A stretch of 64,000 nt of DNA from Devosia litorisediminis (GTDB lineage: Bacteria > Pseudomonadota > Alphaproteobacteria > Rhizobiales > Devosiaceae): contig NZ_JAGXTP010000001.1 in assembly GCF_018334155.1 (NCBI RefSeq), forward strand, positions 1,674,001 through 1,738,000, given 5' to 3'. The translations under genes were made by a program, and so were the position numbers. Shown here in pieces: positions 9,119 to 17,802 of this stretch (positions are counted from its first letter, which is position 1; each line of letters begins with the position of its first letter). Under the pieces are notes generated by a model. It saw only the letters and a list, made by a program, of their open reading frames with translations, did not search any database and had not been told where the DNA came from.

Positions 9119-10185
9119 CCGTCGACGGCCTCAGCGATTTCGAAAGCCAGATCAACCGGATCGAAATCCTCGCCATTGGCGAGAATGACGACGCTGGTGC
9201 CGGTATCCAGATTGCGCAGATAGACAGTCGCCGTGCCCATCCAGCTCCCGCTGTGATAGGCGATGGCATCGCCCTGCCCGCTCATAACGCTCCAGCCAAA
9301 GCCGTAGCCTTCTTCCTCGAGCAAGCCTATGGCCGTCCCGTCATCGAGCTGACCGTCGACGAACAGCTCGGCCGTTGCCGCCGTGCCCAGCAGTGAGCCG
9401 GTGGCCAACGCCTTCTCATAGCGGGCCAGATCAGCGATCGAAGTGTAGACGCTGCCATCCCCCTCGGCCACGGTCATGAATTGCGACGGTTCGAAATCGC
9501 CATCGCTGCCGGCATAGCCGGTAACGGCAGCGGTCGGCTCGACCGGTGCGCCGAGCCGGGTCTTGGCCATGCCCAGGGGCGACCAGACGCGGTCGTGCAG
9601 CACCGCCTCCAGCGTTTCCATTTCAGCCGCCGCCGCGACCAGACTGCCGAGGGTGACGTAACCGCTATTGGAATAGTCGAACCGGGTGCCGGGGGGGTGG
9701 GCTGGGCCGGCCTGTGCCAGCCAGGCGATGATCTGGGCATTGCTGGTATCGGCCCGATAGTCGAACAGGGTTTCGTCGAGATAATCTGGCAGGCCGCTGA
9801 GGTGATAGATCAGGTCGCCCACCACCACGGGCCGTTGTCCGGCGCCATAATGGGCAAAGTCAGGCAGAAATTCGCTGATTTCGGTAGCGCGGTTGAACAG
9901 ATCGTCCTCGATCAGCAACTTCGCCGCCGTGCCGGTAAACTGCTTGGAGACCGAGGCCAGATCAAACACGCTGTCGGGCGTCATGGGAGCCTTGGTGTCC
10001 AGATCGGCATGGCCATAGCCCGCCATATGCTGCACAGCGCCCTGCCCGGTCACCAGCACCGTCATGCCGGGGGTATCGCTGCCAATATAGGGGGCGACCA
10101 GATCATCAATGACCGGCAGGTTCTGCGCCGCGGCCGGCACCGCCAAGACGAGCGTAAAAAAGCCTATGAATGCTGTCGAGCGCAT
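9115..10185 (-). CDS. Secreted serine hydrolase (beta-lactamase class C / D-Ala-D-Ala peptidase family)
   Basis: This is a 356-residue protein with a signal peptide (1-20, ending AAAQ). The three marks of the serine beta-lactamase/penicillin-binding fold are visible: S-x-x-K as 'SVSK' (Ser78, Lys81), Y-x-N as 'YSN' in 'RFDYSNSGYVTLG', and an H-x-G type element 'HSGSWMG' near residue 295. Family members include AmpC, DD-peptidases and esterases, and sequence alone does not separate them. The ATG at 10185 is preceded by CAGGGGGATTC; the frame stays open upstream, but that part is Arg/Ser-rich and not coding-like. Confidence 0.88.
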   Translation of the reverse strand: MRSTAFIGFFTLVLAVPAAAQNLPVIDDLVAPYIGSDTPGMTVLVTGQGAVQHMAGYGHADLDTKAPMTPDSVFDLASVSKQFTGTAAKLLIEDDLFNRATEISEFLPDFAHYGAGQRPVVVGDLIYHLSGLPDYLDETLFDYRADTSNAQIIAWLAQAGPAHPPGTRFDYSNSGYVTLGSLVAAAAEMETLEAVLHDRVWSPLGMAKTRLGAPVEPTAAVTGYAGSDGDFEPSQFMTVAEGDGSVYTSIADLARYEKALATGSLLGTAATAELFVDGQLDDGTAIGLLEEEGYGFGWSVMSGQGDAIAYHSGSWMGTATVYLRNLDTGTSVVILANGEDFDPVDLAFEIAEAVDG

Positions 10186-10273
10186 GAATCCCCCTGTTCT
10201 GCTGGCGGAACCTAGCCAGCACGGCCCGTTCGGGCAACCGCCTCCGGCAAGTCTGCGTCTCGGTGATAGTTGG

Positions 10274-12580
10274 CTAGGCCGCCGAGGTCTGGTCCAGGGC
10301 CAGTTCGATGGCGAAGCTGGGGCGTCCGAAAAGGTAGCCCTGGCCGACGTCACAGCCGACAGAGGCCAGATAGTCGCGCTGCTGTTTCGTCTCGACACCT
10401 TCAGCGATCACCGTCTTGCCCAGACGCTGCGCCATGATGATGGTGGTCTCGATGATCACCTCGCTCTGGGCATTGGGCAGATTGCGCACGAAGGACTGGT
10501 CGATCTTGATCTTGTGGATGGGCAGGCTGTGCAGATAGCTCAGCGACGAGTAACCCGTGCCAAAGTCATCCATCGCGATCCTGACACCCATGTCCGAGAG
10601 CTGGTGCAGGATTTCGAGATTGGCCGGGTCGCTGGCAATGTTCATGGATTCGGTGATCTCGATATCCAGCCGGTGTGGCGGCAGGCCCGAGGCCACCAGA
10701 GCATTGTGCACGGCGGCGACCAGATTGCCCTGCTGGAACTGCACCGCCGAGACGTTGATCGAAATGCGCCCCTGCCAGCGCCATTGGGCGACCTGACGGC
10801 AGGCTTCGTGCAGAATCCATTCGCCGATCTGCACGATCAGGCCGGTTTCCTCGGCAAGCGGGATAAAATCGGCTGGCGAGACAATACCCAGCTCGGGGTG
10901 GCGCCAGCGCAGCAAGGCTTCAAGCCCCACCATCTCGCCGCTCTTGAGATCAATCTGGGGCTGATACAGCAGGTAGAATTCATCGCGCTTCAGGGCCTGC
11001 CGCAGCGCGAGATCGAGCAGACGGCGGTCGCGGATCTTCTGGCCGTGTTCGGGCTCGTAGCGTACTAGGCGCGCTTGTGCGGTCTGGGCCACGGCCAAGG
11101 CTATTTCGGCCTGCTGCAGCAGTTCCTCGCCATCAGCGTCAGCCTGATTGGCGCTGCCAAAGACGGTCTCGAGCATGATGGTGTGGCCGGCGATATCATA
11201 GGGCGCTTCGAGCACCGAGGTCACCATGGCAATCGAGGGGATCATGGTGCCACCAAAGCGGCCGTGGCGCACCGAAAAAGCAAAGATGTCGCTATCAAGA
11301 CGGGCGGGCAGCGTATCGGTCAATTCGTGCAGACGCGCGGTAACTTCGCGGGCGACCATGTCATAGACCTCGTTGCCAAGACTGGCATTGAGGGCATCCA
11401 GACGCAGCAATCTGACAGCGATCAAGGTGCGGTTCAGCCCGTCGTCAGGCGTCGCGGAAAGCGCTTCGAGCATGGCGTGGCGCGACAGGGCGCCGCTGGG
11501 CTCATCGTGGCGGGCCAGATAGGCCAGTTGCGCCTGTTGCCGACGGCTCTGGCGCCAGCGTCGGGCGCGCTCATCGAGAAAGCATATGGCCAGCGTGCCA
11601 CTTACCATGGCGTGAAAGACCATGGTGTCGATTACGATGGCGGCCTGAGACAATGCCTGCCACGCGGCCAGTTCGAGGCCCAGGCTCGCAATCAAGACCA
11701 CCAGCGCCCGCTGTGGCACGGTAAAGCGTTTGCGCATCAGCATCACCAGCGCGGTGATCAACAGGCCGGCCAATGCAGCGGGAACAAACCCCAGATCGCT
11801 CAGCGCCCTGTCGGCCTTGAGTGTTTCGGTGGCGGCGATCTGAACCACAGCGCCCGAGAGCACGCCGAAGCGAGGCACACGGAAGAAGTCGCGCAGTTCG
11901 ATGGCGCTCGCACCGATCACGACCTGCTTGTCGCGCAGAATGGCCGGATCGACCGTTCCTTCGAGCACCGAGATCGCCGAAACGCTGGGGACGGCGCTCA
12001 GGTCGATGCCGTAGTCGATGGTGATCGACGGCGCGGCTGGACCGGCCTGCGGCACCAGCGCATAGGCCAGCGCGGGAATGGACTGGATTGCCGAGGGCAC
12101 AGATTCGAGCAGCGCTGTCCCGTCACCATCGACATTGACGAGGACGGCCGGAGCCTGCGCTTCAAAGCGTGGCAGTGGTCGGCTCAGCACGATTTCGCCT
12201 TTGGTGCCGGTCTGCTGGAAAGCGGCAAGATAGGCATAACCACCCGCGCGGGTCAGCGCCGCTTCAAACGCGCCGTCTGCCTGGGGTGTGGAGGCGGCGC
12301 TGAAGTCGATATCGAAAACAACTTCGAGCGCGCCCAGTTCAATCAGCCGGTCAAGCAGCGCTGCATGGACAGTACGTGGCCAGGGCCAGACACCCACCGC
12401 CTGCAGGCTGGTGGCGTCGATTTCAACAAACACCATGTCGCCGCTGGGCGCACGTGACGTGCCGGCGAAGCGCTGCCCCTGCAGTTCCTGGTCCGGCGGC
12501 TCGAACGCACCCAGCCATGCCGACGCCAGAACGGCGCCGACAAGCACAAGTACACTGATGAGCCGCACGACGGCCCGCAT
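10274..12580 (-). CDS. CHASE2 sensor with degenerate GGDEF and active-type EAL domain (c-di-GMP phosphodiesterase)
   Basis: The 768-residue membrane sensor has an N-terminal helix (about 5-25), an extracytoplasmic CHASE2 domain (about 30-250, with 'VFDIDFS'), three membrane helices (about 255-335), a degenerate GGDEF domain (motif replaced by 'RLDSDIFAF') and a C-terminal EAL domain (about 515-765). EAL residues needed for hydrolysis are present: E in 'GLEALLRW', N in 'ISINVSAV', E in 'IEITES', the 'DDFGTGYSS' loop, K in 'IKIDQSF', E in 'VIAEGVET' and Q in 'VGQGYLFG'. It should therefore hydrolyse cyclic di-GMP in response to a periplasmic signal. It lies 30 bases downstream of the FecR-domain gene, a pairing seen repeatedly with CHASE2 proteins. 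Confidence 0.93.
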   Translation of the reverse strand: MRAVVRLISVLVLVGAVLASAWLGAFEPPDQELQGQRFAGTSRAPSGDMVFVEIDATSLQAVGVWPWPRTVHAALLDRLIELGALEVVFDIDFSAASTPQADGAFEAALTRAGGYAYLAAFQQTGTKGEIVLSRPLPRFEAQAPAVLVNVDGDGTALLESVPSAIQSIPALAYALVPQAGPAAPSITIDYGIDLSAVPSVSAISVLEGTVDPAILRDKQVVIGASAIELRDFFRVPRFGVLSGAVVQIAATETLKADRALSDLGFVPAALAGLLITALVMLMRKRFTVPQRALVVLIASLGLELAAWQALSQAAIVIDTMVFHAMVSGTLAICFLDERARRWRQSRRQQAQLAYLARHDEPSGALSRHAMLEALSATPDDGLNRTLIAVRLLRLDALNASLGNEVYDMVAREVTARLHELTDTLPARLDSDIFAFSVRHGRFGGTMIPSIAMVTSVLEAPYDIAGHTIMLETVFGSANQADADGEELLQQAEIALAVAQTAQARLVRYEPEHGQKIRDRRLLDLALRQALKRDEFYLLYQPQIDLKSGEMVGLEALLRWRHPELGIVSPADFIPLAEETGLIVQIGEWILHEACRQVAQWRWQGRISINVSAVQFQQGNLVAAVHNALVASGLPPHRLDIEITESMNIASDPANLEILHQLSDMGVRIAMDDFGTGYSSLSYLHSLPIHKIKIDQSFVRNLPNAQSEVIIETTIIMAQRLGKTVIAEGVETKQQRDYLASVGCDVGQGYLFGRPSFAIELALDQTSAA

Positions 12581-12610
12581 CAGCGCGCCGTCGTCAGCAC
12601 GTGCCGCCCA

Positions 12611-13549
12611 TTACTTGTTGAGGCCATTGGCATTGCCCTTGCCGTTGCCGCCCGCATTGTTGGTCTTGGCGCTATCGTCGTCGTCATTGTCAGCGCTATT
12701 GCCGTTACCGTTACCATTGCCGCCGGCATTGCTATTGCCGTTGCCACCGGCATTGCTGTTGCCGCTATTGCCGTTGCCGTTGCCGCCAGCATTGCTGTTG
12801 CCGCTATTGCCGTTGCCATTGCCGCCAGCATTGCTGGAATTGCCGTTGGCACTGTTGTTACCGTTGTCCTTGGTCAAGCCGAACGCGTTGCCATTGCCAT
12901 TGCCGCCAGCATTGTTGCTCTTGCTGGCCTGCACTGCAGCTTCAACGTTTTCAGCCGTGGCTTCGGTCGTTGTGCCGTTGATGACCGGCTTACCGGAAAA
13001 ACTGAAAACAGCCACGGCCCCGCGGCCTTCCACCAGCAGTGGCGCCTGCTTGGTCACGGTTGCATCCTGACCGGGGCGAACATCGACAACCAGATCGTTG
13101 ACGGTGTCCTGCACCTGCACCACGCCGCGATCGACCTCAACGGTGGCCCCGCTATTGTCCGAACGTACGGTGAAGCGCGTGCCCTTGACGACGGCTGCCA
13201 GAAACGGGGTCTGTACTGAAAAATGCTGGACGTTGCGGCGCTCTGCCTCGATGGAGACAACACCGAAATCCTGCAGAACCGTTGTCATCAGATCGGCGCC
13301 TGCATCCTTGATGCGGATCTGGGTATTGGCTTCCAGTTCGATAGTTTCGCGACCACGGATCAGCCCGACCCGACCATTCTCGGACGTACGGACATATCGA
13401 TTGGTAGGGATGATTTCACCGCGACTGACCTGACGCCAGGTCCCGCCGATCTGCTGGGTGACTTCACCGCGCACCCTGTTCACCTGCCAATCATCGGCGA
13501 AAACCGGCGCAGCAGCAAAGCACATCAGCAAAAACAGAACGATTCTCAC
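12611..13549 (-). CDS. FecR-domain periplasmic protein with Asn/Gly-rich repeat tail
   Basis: This is a 312-residue protein with a GTG start preceded by CGGAG and a signal peptide (1-18). A FecR domain (about 25-150) has 'WRQVSRGEIIPTNRYVRT' and 'GTRFTVR' elements. The last 110 residues are almost only Asn, Gly and Ser, built from 'NAGGNGNGNSGNS' units, with a short acidic DDDD patch before the end. FecR domains outside iron transport often accompany CHASE2 sensors, and here a CHASE2-EAL gene follows at once, so the two probably act together. The tail is low-complexity and probably disordered; whether it is exposed or binds the cell wall is unknown. Confidence 0.88.
   Translation of the reverse strand: MRIVLFLLMCFAAAPVFADDWQVNRVRGEVTQQIGGTWRQVSRGEIIPTNRYVRTSENGRVGLIRGRETIELEANTQIRIKDAGADLMTTVLQDFGVVSIEAERRNVQHFSVQTPFLAAVVKGTRFTVRSDNSGATVEVDRGVVQVQDTVNDLVVDVRPGQDATVTKQAPLLVEGRGAVAVFSFSGKPVINGTTTEATAENVEAAVQASKSNNAGGNGNGNAFGLTKDNGNNSANGNSSNAGGNGNGNSGNSNAGGNGNGNSGNSNAGGNGNSNAGGNGNGNGNSADNDDDDSAKTNNAGGNGKGNANGLNK
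12704..12850. repeat. 39-base tandem repeat inside the FecR-protein gene
   Basis: Near-identical 39-base units start at 12743, 12782 and 12821, with degenerate copies on each side. On the coding strand they encode a 13-residue Asn/Gly/Ser unit. Such arrays can change in copy number by slippage, so tail length may vary between strains. Confidence 0.8.
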
Positions 13550-13708
13550 AACGCATACTCCGCAACTTATTCAAGATGCAGGATCGACCAGCGCGCTTGC
13601 CAAACCGTTACAGCGCCCGATCACAAATGCACAATCGCAGCCTGGTGATGCTGATGGTAAAGGAATTGCCGCGCAATTACCGGGGATTTGACAATGACGG
13701 GGTCGCAC

Positions 13709-14122
13709 TCACGCGGGGTCTGAGGGCGTATCAAAGACAGCGCGCGCCTGGTCAATGTGGGGATGGTTGTCGTTGGCCCAGCGGATCAAATGCCCGAACG
13801 GGACGATGATCGAGTGACCCAGGGGGGTCAGGCTATACTCCACCGCAGGCGGCTTGGTGTCATACACCTTGCGCGATACCATGCCGTCGCGCTGCAGTTC
13901 GCGCAGTGTTTGGGTCAGCATTTTCTGAGATATATCAGGGATATCGCGCCGCAACTGATTGAAGCGCTTGGGCCCGCTGGCCAGCGTCATGACCAACAGC
14001 ATGCTCCATTTATCGCTGATCTTGTCGAGCACGCCGCGCACCGGGCAGTTCCCCACAGGCTGACCGGCATTGCTGTTCCAGCCATCCATAATGGCACTGA
14101 ACTGATCCTGTTCGCTGTTCAT
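13709..14122 (-). CDS. HxlR family transcriptional regulator
   Basis: The 137-residue winged-helix protein of the HxlR/DUF24 type carries 'CPVRGVLDKISDKWSMLLV' (with the conserved N-terminal cysteine, Cys25), 'QKMLTQTLRELQRDGMVSR' as the recognition helix and wing, and 'VEYSLTPLG'. In several members this cysteine senses reactive electrophiles, disulphide stress or quinones. I chose the ATG at 14122 because a GAGGTAACC-like site precedes it. It is divergent from an NAD(P)H-binding oxidoreductase, the same arrangement as ytfH/qorB in E. coli, so it probably represses that gene. Confidence 0.92.
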   Translation of the reverse strand: MNSEQDQFSAIMDGWNSNAGQPVGNCPVRGVLDKISDKWSMLLVMTLASGPKRFNQLRRDIPDISQKMLTQTLRELQRDGMVSRKVYDTKPPAVEYSLTPLGHSIIVPFGHLIRWANDNHPHIDQARAVFDTPSDPA

Positions 14123-14271
14123 GGTGGTTACCTCACGGTGCCGTTGTTCCAACAAGGTGCCTCCTTACCAACTGGTTCAAGGTCTACTAGATAGCACTCT
14201 CCGTTCGATACTTACTCTCCATCGGCATGCGCTGCAAGGAGATGCGAACTACCCAAAATGGAGAGACAGAC
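14123..14271. promoter_or_regulatory. Divergent promoter region, probable HxlR operator
   Basis: The 149-base gap separates the HxlR regulator and the oxidoreductase it probably controls. A direct repeat ACTCTCC occurs at 14196-14202 and 14214-14220, and an AT-richer stretch spans 14180-14215. I could not identify a confident -10/-35 pair or palindrome. Confidence 0.4.
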
Positions 14272-15153
14272 ATGACAAAGTTTAAAGACCAGACCCTTCT
14301 GGTTACCGGCGCTTCGGGCAATCTCGGCCGCCTTGCCGTCGAAAACCTGCTTGCTCGCGGCGCAACCAAGGTCGTCGCCGGTACACGCGATCCATCCAAG
14401 CTGGCCGATCTGGCGGCCAAGGGTGCCGAGGTGCGTGCGCTCGATTTCGGCAAGCCCGAGACCATTGCTGCTGCGCTGACCGGTGTTGATCGGCTGCTGA
14501 TCGTGAGCACCGATGCAATTGGTGGTCGTCTTGACCATCACAAGGCCGCCATTGCCGGTGCCAAGTCCGCTGGCGTCAAGCACATCGTCTATACATCAGC
14601 GCCAGCGCCCCGGCCCAACGCCGATGGCGGCGCGGTGATCGAGCATTTCTGGAGCGAAGTCGAACTGGTCAATAGCGGCATCGAATTCACCGTGCTGCGC
14701 AACAACATGTATGCGGAGAACAATTTCATGGATGCCGCGCAGGTGATCCAGTCGGGCCAGTTGTTTGGACTGATTGGCGATCGCGGCGTGTCCTATGTAG
14801 CCCGTGCCGACGCTGCTGCAACGGCGGCGGGCGCCCTGTTGAGCGCTGAAGGCTCCACCATTCAGGACGTGACCGGTCCCGCACCCGTTACCAATGTTGA
14901 ACGCGCTGCGCTCTATGCCAAACTGAGCGGCAAGCCCGTCACCAGCATCGCCTTGCCAGACGCCGACCTGCAGGCGGGCATGGTCGCAGCCGGTGTGCCT
15001 GCATTCCTCGCCGACATGTTGATCGGCTTCCAGAAGGATGCGCGGTCGGGTCATCAGGGTGTCACCACCGATGCCGTTGAGCGTTTTGCGGGTCACAAGC
15101 CGCAGGCGTTTGCCGAGTTCCTCGCGGCCAACCGCGCCGCGCTGGGTCTGTAG
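14272..15153 (+). CDS. NmrA-like / QorB-type NAD(P)H-binding oxidoreductase
   Basis: The 293-residue atypical SDR has the nucleotide-binding 'VTGASGNLGRLAVENLLARG' at residues 11-30 and 'VAGTRDPSKLADLAAKGAEV' after the second strand, as in NmrA and NAD(P)H:quinone oxidoreductase 2 (QorB). The active-site region is the NmrA type without the YxxxK pair. GGAGAGACAGAC precedes the ATG at 14272. It probably reduces quinones or similar electrophiles in the cytoplasm and is controlled by the divergent HxlR protein. QorB is a close guess, not a proven orthologue, so no symbol is given. Confidence 0.88.
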   Translation: MTKFKDQTLLVTGASGNLGRLAVENLLARGATKVVAGTRDPSKLADLAAKGAEVRALDFGKPETIAAALTGVDRLLIVSTDAIGGRLDHHKAAIAGAKSAGVKHIVYTSAPAPRPNADGGAVIEHFWSEVELVNSGIEFTVLRNNMYAENNFMDAAQVIQSGQLFGLIGDRGVSYVARADAAATAAGALLSAEGSTIQDVTGPAPVTNVERAALYAKLSGKPVTSIALPDADLQAGMVAAGVPAFLADMLIGFQKDARSGHQGVTTDAVERFAGHKPQAFAEFLAANRAALGL

Positions 15154-15195
15154 GACCATTCGGCCCCGCAGCCATGCTGGGGTCACCACTCCGTC

Positions 15196-15218
15196 GGGGG
15201 CGCCCTGTACGCGCCCCC
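15196..15218 (+). terminator. Possible terminator hairpin
   Basis: An eight-base stem GGGGGCGC (15196-15203) pairs with GCGCCCCC (15211-15218) across a seven-base loop, 43 bases after the stop of the oxidoreductase gene. No T-run follows, so termination by this hairpin alone is uncertain. Confidence 0.4.
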
Positions 15219-15297
15219 TGCCCTGGTCTGACGCTTTGCTGACAAACCCCACGGAATCGCGCACGGTTGAATCCTTGCCTGGGGGGAGTCAGATTCG

Positions 15298-17685
15298 GTG
15301 CGTGAGGAAAGTTGGGTCAACCGCCTGTGGAGGCGGATCGCGTATGACCGTTCGATCGGTTTTGGATTTGAACATGTCGGCCTGACCACACTTCGCTTTC
15401 CCCGCATCATGGCGCTGATCGCGCTGGCCTTCACCATTCTGTGCTTCACGCAATTGCCGCGCGCCAATGTTGATGGCGACCTGATGCGGGTCTATGCGCA
15501 TTCGGGCCATTACTATGATGCCTATGAGCGCCTGTCCGAGACCTTCGGCACCTTCGAAAACGACATCTATGTGCTGGTCAACTCGCCCAGCCTGACCGAC
15601 CCCGCGACGCTGGAAAAAGTGCGCGAGCTCGCCTTTGATCTTGAGCTGAACGAATTCGCCGTCGGCAGTATGTCGCCGTTCACGCTGCGCAAGCCCAGTG
15701 GCGAGGGCGGTTCTGTGCCTGCCGTGCCCGAGGGCATGACCGATTTTGCCCAGGTGGCCCGCGCGCTCAGCGATCTGCAGCAGAATGATCCGATGATGCG
15801 CAATCTGATCACGCCGGACCTGACCGGAATGGTGCTGATCATGTTCCCCAATCAGGCCATGACCAAAGGGGATGGCACCAAGGCCATGCTCGTCAGCCTG
15901 CGGGAGATGCTGTCCTATTATGAGGGCGATGATCTGCAGATCGAGCTGACCGGGCCGCCGATCTGGACCTCGGAAATGCTCAATGCGGCTGTCGACGACC
16001 AGATCAAATTCACCGTCTACGGCTTTGCGCTGGGCGCGCTGATTGCCCTGCTCGCCCTACGTTCGCTGACGGGCGCGCTGTTGGTGGCTGCCACGCCCTT
16101 TGTGGCCGTGATGTGGTCGATGGGCTCGGTGATCATGATGTTCGGCTCGTTCTCGTTTTTGACCATCATCGTGACCACGCTGGTAATCGTGATGGCGTTC
16201 GCGGAGTCGATGTTCTTCATCTTCAACTGGCTGGCCTATTGGCGCGACGGCATGGAGCCGCACAAGGCGGTCGATGCCACGCTCAAGCTGGTGGGTCCGG
16301 CGACGGCGCTGACCACGCTGACCACGCTGGTGGCGTTCGTTTCGCTATATTTCTCGCCCGGTCAGGGCGTGCAGGAGTTTGCCATTGCCGGGGCGATGGG
16401 CTGCTGCATCGTGTTTCTGTGCCTGATGACGGTGATGCCGCTGCTGCTCAAGATGGCGTTGCAGCTGGGGTTCAAGCTGCCGCGCACCCCCAGCTTCGCG
16501 CTGAACGCGCCCGTGCCCGTGGCCTGGAAGCTGGCAACGAAATTGGGGCGGCCGATTACCGTGCTGTCAGTGGTGCTGGTGGGGCTGCTGTTTGTGCCCT
16601 ATTTCCTGATCCAGCCACGGTTCTCGCTGCAGGATTTCATGGCGCGCGGCTCCGATGCAATGAGCGCAGCCGAAGAGATCGATCAGGGCGTTGGTGGCGT
16701 CGCCCCGCTTTATGTGCGGGTGCCGCTGGCCGACAATGATCCCAATCTGAGCACGCGCGATTTCGAGACCCTGCGCACCGTGCATGAGATCATCGAGGGC
16801 GAGCTGGGCGAGAACAAGGTGATCTCGATCGCCAGCATGTCCAACTACACCGATAACGGCTTCAGCCGTGAGGACGTGTTCGACGCGGTGGGACCATTCA
16901 TGAAGCGGCGCTTCATTACCGAAGACGGCACGCAGGGGCTGGTGACCGGCTTCATGGCGACCATTATCGAGAGCGATGCGCTCAAACAGATGGTGGCGCG
17001 GATCGATGACAAGCTGGCCGATGCGGGCATTGCCGACGCCGAGATTGGCGGCTTTCGCGTACTGACCACATTTGCCACCGACGACATCGTGCGCTCGCTG
17101 CAGATCTCGCTGTCGATCAGCGTGGTCATCAACATCTTCCTGATCGGCTTCGCCTTTGGCTCGATGCGGGTGGCCGTGGCGTCGATCGTGCCCAACATGT
17201 TCCCGATTCTGGGCACCGAGGCCTATCTCTGGCTGAGTGGCTCGGGGCTGCAGCTGACCACGGTGATCGCACTGACCATCGCCTTTGGCATCGCGGTCAA
17301 CGACACCATCCATTTCCTCAGCCACTATGTGCATGGGCGGCGCGAGGAACATCGCGACCATCTCGGCTCGGTCAAAAACACCATGGAGCGCATCGGCGGG
17401 GCCATCGTGGCGACCACGGTTATCCTGTGCGTGGGCACCATCATCGTGGCATTTTCCGAGCTGCCGCAGGTGGCGCTGTTCGGTACGCTGTTCGTGCTGT
17501 CACTGGCGCTGGCGCTGATCGGCGATCTGTTCATGCTGCCGGCCATTCTGGTGGCAGGGGCAAAGTTCTTTGCGCCACTGGGCCGGATCCGCGTGCGCAC
17601 CGCCGACCATGATCCCACACCCGATGATCCCACCGGCGACACACTGACCGGGCGCGGCCCCTATCCGGTCCGTCCTGAACCATGA
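15298..17685 (+). CDS. RND/MMPL superfamily exporter
   Basis: This is a 795-residue membrane protein with a GTG start and GGGGGGAG nine bases upstream. It shows the MMPL/sterol-sensing-like layout: one N-terminal helix (about 38-58), a periplasmic domain (about 60-230), a cluster of five helices (about 235-390), another helix near 420-440, a second periplasmic domain (about 450-600) and a final helix cluster (about 600-770). It resembles lipid or hopanoid exporters of the HpnN/MmpL type more than drug-efflux AcrB, being single-gene and without a nearby adaptor. The substrate is unknown. The C-terminal 30 residues are hydrophilic. Confidence 0.9.
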   Translation: MREESWVNRLWRRIAYDRSIGFGFEHVGLTTLRFPRIMALIALAFTILCFTQLPRANVDGDLMRVYAHSGHYYDAYERLSETFGTFENDIYVLVNSPSLTDPATLEKVRELAFDLELNEFAVGSMSPFTLRKPSGEGGSVPAVPEGMTDFAQVARALSDLQQNDPMMRNLITPDLTGMVLIMFPNQAMTKGDGTKAMLVSLREMLSYYEGDDLQIELTGPPIWTSEMLNAAVDDQIKFTVYGFALGALIALLALRSLTGALLVAATPFVAVMWSMGSVIMMFGSFSFLTIIVTTLVIVMAFAESMFFIFNWLAYWRDGMEPHKAVDATLKLVGPATALTTLTTLVAFVSLYFSPGQGVQEFAIAGAMGCCIVFLCLMTVMPLLLKMALQLGFKLPRTPSFALNAPVPVAWKLATKLGRPITVLSVVLVGLLFVPYFLIQPRFSLQDFMARGSDAMSAAEEIDQGVGGVAPLYVRVPLADNDPNLSTRDFETLRTVHEIIEGELGENKVISIASMSNYTDNGFSREDVFDAVGPFMKRRFITEDGTQGLVTGFMATIIESDALKQMVARIDDKLADAGIADAEIGGFRVLTTFATDDIVRSLQISLSISVVINIFLIGFAFGSMRVAVASIVPNMFPILGTEAYLWLSGSGLQLTTVIALTIAFGIAVNDTIHFLSHYVHGRREEHRDHLGSVKNTMERIGGAIVATTVILCVGTIIVAFSELPQVALFGTLFVLSLALALIGDLFMLPAILVAGAKFFAPLGRIRVRTADHDPTPDDPTGDTLTGRGPYPVRPEP

Positions 17686-17802
17686 GCGCGCTTGTAAGAG
17701 TTTGCCGGGCACGGCTAGATTGCCCCGGCTTGATTCTGGGGTGCCATCCCGATCATGCAATAAATCTGCCGGGGGGCATGATTTTCTTGGAGGCCTAAGG
17801 CG

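Noticed and set aside
12640-12930. CRISPR-like repeat array
   Set aside because: The repeats are in-frame 39-base units within the FecR-protein gene, without unique spacers, and no cas genes are near.
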